The notes under the pieces: model-generated
What the model saw: only the letters and a program-made list of their open reading frames with translations
Told to the model about the DNA's origin: nothing
Databases searched by the model: none
Shown here: piece by piece, positions 12,973 through 15,834 of the stretch
Position numbering within the stretch: the first letter of the stretch is position 1
Layout of the letters: each line of letters begins with the position of its first letter
Assembly: GCA_945874115.1 (NCBI GenBank)
Contig: CAMCFD010000031.1
Location: 1 to 15,834, forward strand
Source of the DNA: Rickettsia typhi
Lineage (GTDB): Bacteria; Pseudomonadota; Alphaproteobacteria; Rickettsiales; UBA1997
DNA: 15,834 nt
Direction: 5' to 3'
Made by a program: the position numbers and the translations under genes

Positions 12973-13811
12973 TTTATTTTGTTAATTATTAGATTTTTCT
13001 CAAAAACTTCGCGCAATTTTTCTTCTAATCCAAAGCAAGGATTAATCACAAATAATCCGCAAGAATTCATTTTATTTTCAAGATTATTGCCGTTTTGAAA
13101 TATTATATGCACAATTTCTTTAAATTTCAAATTTTTAATGCTGTCATAGAAGGCTTCCAGAATTTTTTGATCATTTTCTTTGTTTATTATCGGGTGCCAA
13201 ACCAGATAAATGCCGTGCAAAAAGCGCTTCTGAGCCTCTTCTAAGCTTTTGATAGTTTTTTCATAATCTTTACTGATAAGGTCGCTGTTTTTTTCAAAAG
13301 CGGGGTCGATTAGAATTAATCCTCTTTTTTCAAGCGGTGGAAGCTTTGATTTTGTTAGTTCGAAACCATTTTCATTCAAAAAGGAAATATTTTGTTTTCC
13401 GGCTAAATTTTCCTTTAATTTTAAGAATTCCTCATTTTTTATTTCGGCGAAAATTGCGCGATCTTGTGGGCGTAGAAAATGTTTGATAATATAGGGCGAG
13501 CCCATATAAAATTTGAGGTTTCGCGCCGAAATCTTGTCTGTTTCGTTAATCTTTTCTAAGATTTTAATATAATTTTCAATTAGCGGATTTTTTAAATCAC
13601 AATTTTTTATGAAGTGATAAATTCCGTCTAAAGCTTCGCCTGTTTTGATTGCGGGCTCATCTTGCAAATCATATTTCGCTGACCCAGAGTGGGTATCGAG
13701 CGCGAAAAATGGAGTGTCTTTTTGATGGAGTTTTTCGAGGCAGAAAATTAAAGTAAGATGTTTAATTATGTCAGCAAAATTTCCGGCGTGATAATGATGA
13801 TTATAATTCAT
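12969..13811 (-). CDS. rlmJ: RlmJ, 23S rRNA adenine-N6 methyltransferase
   Basis: RlmJ methylates A2030 of 23S rRNA (E. coli numbering) using S-adenosylmethionine. The 280-aa product has the usual length. The N-terminal NYNHHYHAGNFADIIKH (2-18) corresponds to the Y-x-H-x-x-HAGN-x-ADV-x-KH hallmark. DTHSGSAKYDL (39-49) and MGSPYIIKHFLRPQDR (103-118) are also typical. The catalytic motif IV reads IDPAFE (168-173, Asp169), where the family usually has DPPY/F; the second Pro is Ala. Asp and the aromatic are kept, so activity is likely. It lies 35 bp after mlaE, and its TGA overlaps the ATG of the downstream kinase. Confidence 0.92.
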   Translation of the reverse strand: MNYNHHYHAGNFADIIKHLTLIFCLEKLHQKDTPFFALDTHSGSAKYDLQDEPAIKTGEALDGIYHFIKNCDLKNPLIENYIKILEKINETDKISARNLKFYMGSPYIIKHFLRPQDRAIFAEIKNEEFLKLKENLAGKQNISFLNENGFELTKSKLPPLEKRGLILIDPAFEKNSDLISKDYEKTIKSLEEAQKRFLHGIYLVWHPIINKENDQKILEAFYDSIKNLKFKEIVHIIFQNGNNLENKMNSCGLFVINPCFGLEEKLREVFEKNLIINKIK

Positions 13812-13846
13812 ATTTGATTATTTTGCGCGCGAAAACTTCATAATTT

Positions 13847-14632
13847 TTAACCAAAAAACCAGCCGGTTATGATGTAGTTTAATAATAATATCGAGATTGA
13901 TGCTGCCACGACCGCGTTGGTTGTGGCGATTCCAACTCCCTCAGCGCCACCTTTCGAATTATAGCCAAAATAACAGCCCATAATTGAAATTACGAAGCCA
14001 AAAAATAAAGCTTTGGTGAGGCCTGAAACTACGTCGATTGTTTCAAGAAACTTGAAAGTGCTTGAAATGTAAGGGCCCGAAGAAAAGCCAAGTGAGTGTA
14101 CGCTGACTAAATATCCGCCCATAATGCCGATAATGTCGGCGATTAAAACTAAAAATGGCAGCATTAATAATCCGGCGATAACGCGGGGCGCTACTAGATA
14201 TTTGAAGGGGTTGGTCGATAATGTGCGAAGTGCGTCAAGTTGTTCGGTGACGCGCATTGTGCCAATTTCTGCGGCCATCGATGCGCCAACGCGTCCGGCG
14301 ACCATAAGTCCAGCTAATACGGGGCCAAGTTCGCGCGTGATTGACAATGCGACGACTGTGGCGATTGTGCTTTCGGCGTTGAAGCGCGAGAATCCAGAAT
14401 AGCTTTGCAGCGCCAAAACTGCGCCACTAAAAATTGCAGTCAGGCCAACAACGGGAAGCGAAAAATAGCCAATTTGTAAAAATTGTTTTAAGATTAGGCG
14501 AGGGTAAAAAGGCGGCGTCAAAGAATGTCTGATTGCGCTGAAAGTGAAAATTGCAATATCGCCAATTTTACTTAAATTGTCAAGCGTGAAGGCACCAATT
14601 TTCCCTAGGAAAGAAAGCGTTTTTGCAATCAT
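13847..14632 (-). CDS. mlaE: MlaE/YrbE-family lipid ABC transporter permease
   Basis: This is the inner-membrane permease of an Mla-type phospholipid transport system, which moves lipids between inner and outer membranes with an MlaF ATPase and an MCE protein (MlaD). The 261-aa product has the MlaE/DUF140 hallmarks: an N-terminal amphipathic region (about 1-40), FSGAVLALQSYSGF (68-81), then the conserved loop TRELGPVLAGLMVAGRVG (99-116) running into AEIGTMRVTEQLDAL (121-135), the coupling segment with the EQL motif. The C-terminal KGGAEGVG (227-234) precedes the last helix. The usual partners mlaF and mlaD are not adjacent: upstream is the divergent coq10, downstream rlmJ. It is first in the minus-strand run and has a good promoter candidate. 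Confidence 0.94.
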   Translation of the reverse strand: MIAKTLSFLGKIGAFTLDNLSKIGDIAIFTFSAIRHSLTPPFYPRLILKQFLQIGYFSLPVVGLTAIFSGAVLALQSYSGFSRFNAESTIATVVALSITRELGPVLAGLMVAGRVGASMAAEIGTMRVTEQLDALRTLSTNPFKYLVAPRVIAGLLMLPFLVLIADIIGIMGGYLVSVHSLGFSSGPYISSTFKFLETIDVVSGLTKALFFGFVISIMGCYFGYNSKGGAEGVGIATTNAVVAASISILLLNYIITGWFFG

Positions 14633-14649
14633 TTTTTGTCGATTTTTGC

Positions 14650-14678
14650 TTGAAAAAATAAAAATAATTAGCTATATT
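14650..14678 (+). promoter_or_regulatory. Candidate coq10/ratA promoter
   Basis: TTGAAA (14650-14655) and TATATT (14673-14678) have the optimal 17-bp spacer. The -10 overlaps the -10 of the divergent mlaE promoter. The predicted leader of about 90 nt contains the dyad at 14696-14717. Confidence 0.5.
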
Positions 14679-14703
14679 ATAAACAAAGTTAATTAAAACT
14701 CAA
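14676..14703 (-). promoter_or_regulatory. Candidate mlaE operon promoter
   Basis: On the minus strand, TTGAGT (14698-14703) and TATAAT (14676-14681) have a 16-bp spacer, giving a leader of about 38 nt before the mlaE ATG. The -35 element is embedded in the inverted repeat 14696-14717. Confidence 0.5.
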
Positions 14704-14717
14704 ATGTTTTTGAGTTT
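14696..14717. repeat. Perfect 9-bp inverted repeat over the mlaE -35
   Basis: AAACTCAAA (14696-14704) and TTTGAGTTT (14709-14717) flank TGTT. It covers the mlaE -35 and lies just downstream of the coq10 start of transcription, so it could be an operator acting on both genes or a leader hairpin of the coq10 mRNA. Confidence 0.5.
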
Positions 14718-14776
14718 ATCAAATTAGTGCTAAATTTGCTAAATTTTGGGCGAATTATTAAAAAAATAAAATAAAA

Positions 14777-15232
14777 ATGCCAAAATTTAGGCAAAAAAAG
14801 ACATTACCATATTCAGCAAATAAAATTTATGATTTGGTGATGGATGTTGAAAAATATCGTGAATTTTTGCCTTGGTGTAAACAAGCGAGAATTGTTGAAA
14901 TTTTGTCGAAAGAAAATTTGCAGGCCGATTTGCTTATCGATTTTAAAGGTTTTCTTGAAAAATATCGCTCAGACGTCAAGCATTTTAAAGATGAAAATGG
15001 TGTTTATGTCGTTGAGACAAGAGCGATTAACGGACCTTTTCAATCACTTTTTAGTGAATGGAAAATTGTGAATTTAGGCGAGGAAGATTCTTGCGAAATT
15101 GAGTTTTTTATCGAATTTTCATTTAAGTCATTTCTTCTTGAAAAAATGATCGGAGTTGTGTTTGAAAATGCGGCGCAAAAGATGGTCAAGTCTTTTGAAG
15201 ACAGGGCGCGAGAGTTATATGTTGCGCCCTAA
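14777..15232 (+). CDS. COQ10/RatA-family START-domain ubiquinone-binding protein
   Basis: This is a small START/SRPBCC-fold protein. Alphaproteobacterial and mitochondrial COQ10 members bind coenzyme Q and are needed for its function in respiration. The E. coli homologue RatA was reported as a ribosome-association toxin. The 151-aa product is full length. PYSANKIYDLVMDVEKYREFLPWC (11-34) holds the conserved P-x-Q/A...Y-x-x-FLPWC hallmark. GPFQSLFSEW (86-95) is the second typical block, followed by the C-terminal helix (about 121-147). COQ10 function is more likely than a toxin role given the respiratory context and lack of a partner antitoxin gene. No ribosome-binding site precedes the ATG. 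Its stop overlaps the opposing permease stop (CTAA, 15229-15232). Confidence 0.9.
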   Translation: MPKFRQKKTLPYSANKIYDLVMDVEKYREFLPWCKQARIVEILSKENLQADLLIDFKGFLEKYRSDVKHFKDENGVYVVETRAINGPFQSLFSEWKIVNLGEEDSCEIEFFIEFSFKSFLLEKMIGVVFENAAQKMVKSFEDRARELYVAP

Positions 15233-15834
15233 AATACTTTTGTGATGTTAGAATTATTGGCACTCACATCTGGCGAAGTTGATGGTTTTTCCTCTGCTAT
15301 TTTTGCTTTAGACAAATCAAGATTCATCGGCAAAATAACCATCGTGCGACCTTTCAAATGAAGCCTTCTTAGCATTGTGTAAGAAATGTGATTATATAAT
15401 AATTGCGTGATTACATTGTCGTTGTCAAAGACGAATTTCGTGCCAAAAAACGTCGTGTTTGGATAATCTTTAATTACGCGGTCTGTTAGTTGTTCGATTT
15501 TGTCGGCGACGTCGGTTCCATATCCAACATAGGCTTTGGCGAAGCGTCCGTTGGCGTTGCAATAATTGCGATATTTGCGCAACATTGTCTTGGTTTTGCG
15601 TCTCATTTCGCGCCACTTTTTTTCTTCGCTGAAAGTGTTAGAATCGAATTCTCCGACGGTGACAAAAATAAAATTCTTGAAAATTCCCGGAAATGTTTTT
15701 TTGATCGAAAGCAAGCAATTCATGCCGCTGCCAAAAGTTTGATCGACGATTACGGCCGCTGTTGGTGCGTTTTTGTCGACTTTCTCGGTGATAATGCATT
15801 CGGCGATATTTTCATAATCAGAAAATTGAGTTTC
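15229..15834 (-). CDS. Probable APC-family amino acid permease, C-terminal soluble domain (partial)
   Basis: The frame is open to the window edge, so only the last 201 residues are visible. ATG 15723 is internal. The segment is soluble, with strands such as AAVIVDQTFGSGMN (26-39) and FKNFIFVTVGEFDS, then a basic helix (REMRRKTKTMLRKY). After that come YPNTTFFGTKFVFDND, RRLHLKGRTMVILPMNL and a Ser/Pro-rich tail. This resembles the universal-stress-like cytoplasmic tail found after the 12 membrane helices of some large APC-superfamily amino acid transporters. That assignment is from memory of the family, with no membrane helix in view to confirm it. Importing amino acids would fit a host-associated lifestyle (inference). 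Confidence 0.6.
   Translation of the reverse strand, partial: ETQFSDYENIAECIITEKVDKNAPTAAVIVDQTFGSGMNCLLSIKKTFPGIFKNFIFVTVGEFDSNTFSEEKKWREMRRKTKTMLRKYRNYCNANGRFAKAYVGYGTDVADKIEQLTDRVIKDYPNTTFFGTKFVFDNDNVITQLLYNHISYTMLRRLHLKGRTMVILPMNLDLSKAKIAEEKPSTSPDVSANNSNITKVF

Noticed and set aside
14777..15232. RatA-like gene as half of a toxin-antitoxin module
   Set aside because: No small partner gene lies next to it, and the sequence fits the COQ10 ubiquinone-binding group well.

Overview
The window is a compact, strongly AT-rich bacterial chromosome segment. It most likely comes from an uncultivated alphaproteobacterium of Rickettsiales/Holosporales character. The evidence is the gene repertoire: an alphaproteobacterial-type ThrB, a solo MlaE permease, ccmD-ccmE, an alphaproteobacterial PfkB 'adenosine kinase', COQ10/RatA, and a PlsC with a KHQSxWET block. 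Family-level placement is inference. I see no insertion sequences, prophage genes, CRISPR arrays or integrases. Intergenic gaps are short and several genes meet tail to tail with 1-5 bp between stops, or with overlapping stops.

Layout. 1-153 is the 3' end of an unrecognised plus-strand gene. 233-1234 (minus) is an unrecognised acidic helical protein of 333 aa with an EPIYA-like tyrosine motif. 1377-3141 (plus) holds thrB (homoserine kinase) and pgeF (laccase-domain protein). tRNA-Phe(GAA) lies on the minus strand and abuts pgeF. 3329-3881 (plus) holds ccmD, a 43-aa ORF easily missed, overlapping ccmE. plsC, with tRNA-Thr(UGU) upstream, is on the minus strand. 4863-5087 (minus) encodes a 74-aa secreted Ala/Pro/Thr/Lys-rich protein with its own promoter, hairpin-containing leader and rho-independent terminator. 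lpdA is on the minus strand, divergent from a plus-strand operon of prfB (with a programmed +1 frameshift), nrdR and a family-4 uracil-DNA glycosylase. A minus-strand run reads mlaE > rlmJ > pfkB kinase > murF > mraY. From a shared divergent promoter region, coq10/ratA reads plus. The window ends inside the C-terminal domain of a probable APC-family amino acid permease (minus).

How the genes fit together. The content is mostly housekeeping: central metabolism (LpdA), peptidoglycan precursors (MurF, MraY), phospholipid synthesis and transport (PlsC, MlaE), cytochrome c maturation (CcmD/E), ubiquinone function (COQ10), translation (RF2, RlmJ, two tRNAs), dNTP control and DNA repair (NrdR, UDG). 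There is one amino-acid biosynthesis gene (thrB) and one permease fragment.

The least ordinary items are: the unknown protein with the GLYATVD motif; the small secreted AKP-rich protein with its CTAG-hairpin leader; the near-total absence of Shine-Dalgarno motifs at starts, although prfB keeps an internal one for recoding; and the overlapping divergent promoters with a perfect dyad between mlaE and coq10. I do not see a convincing new multi-gene system.
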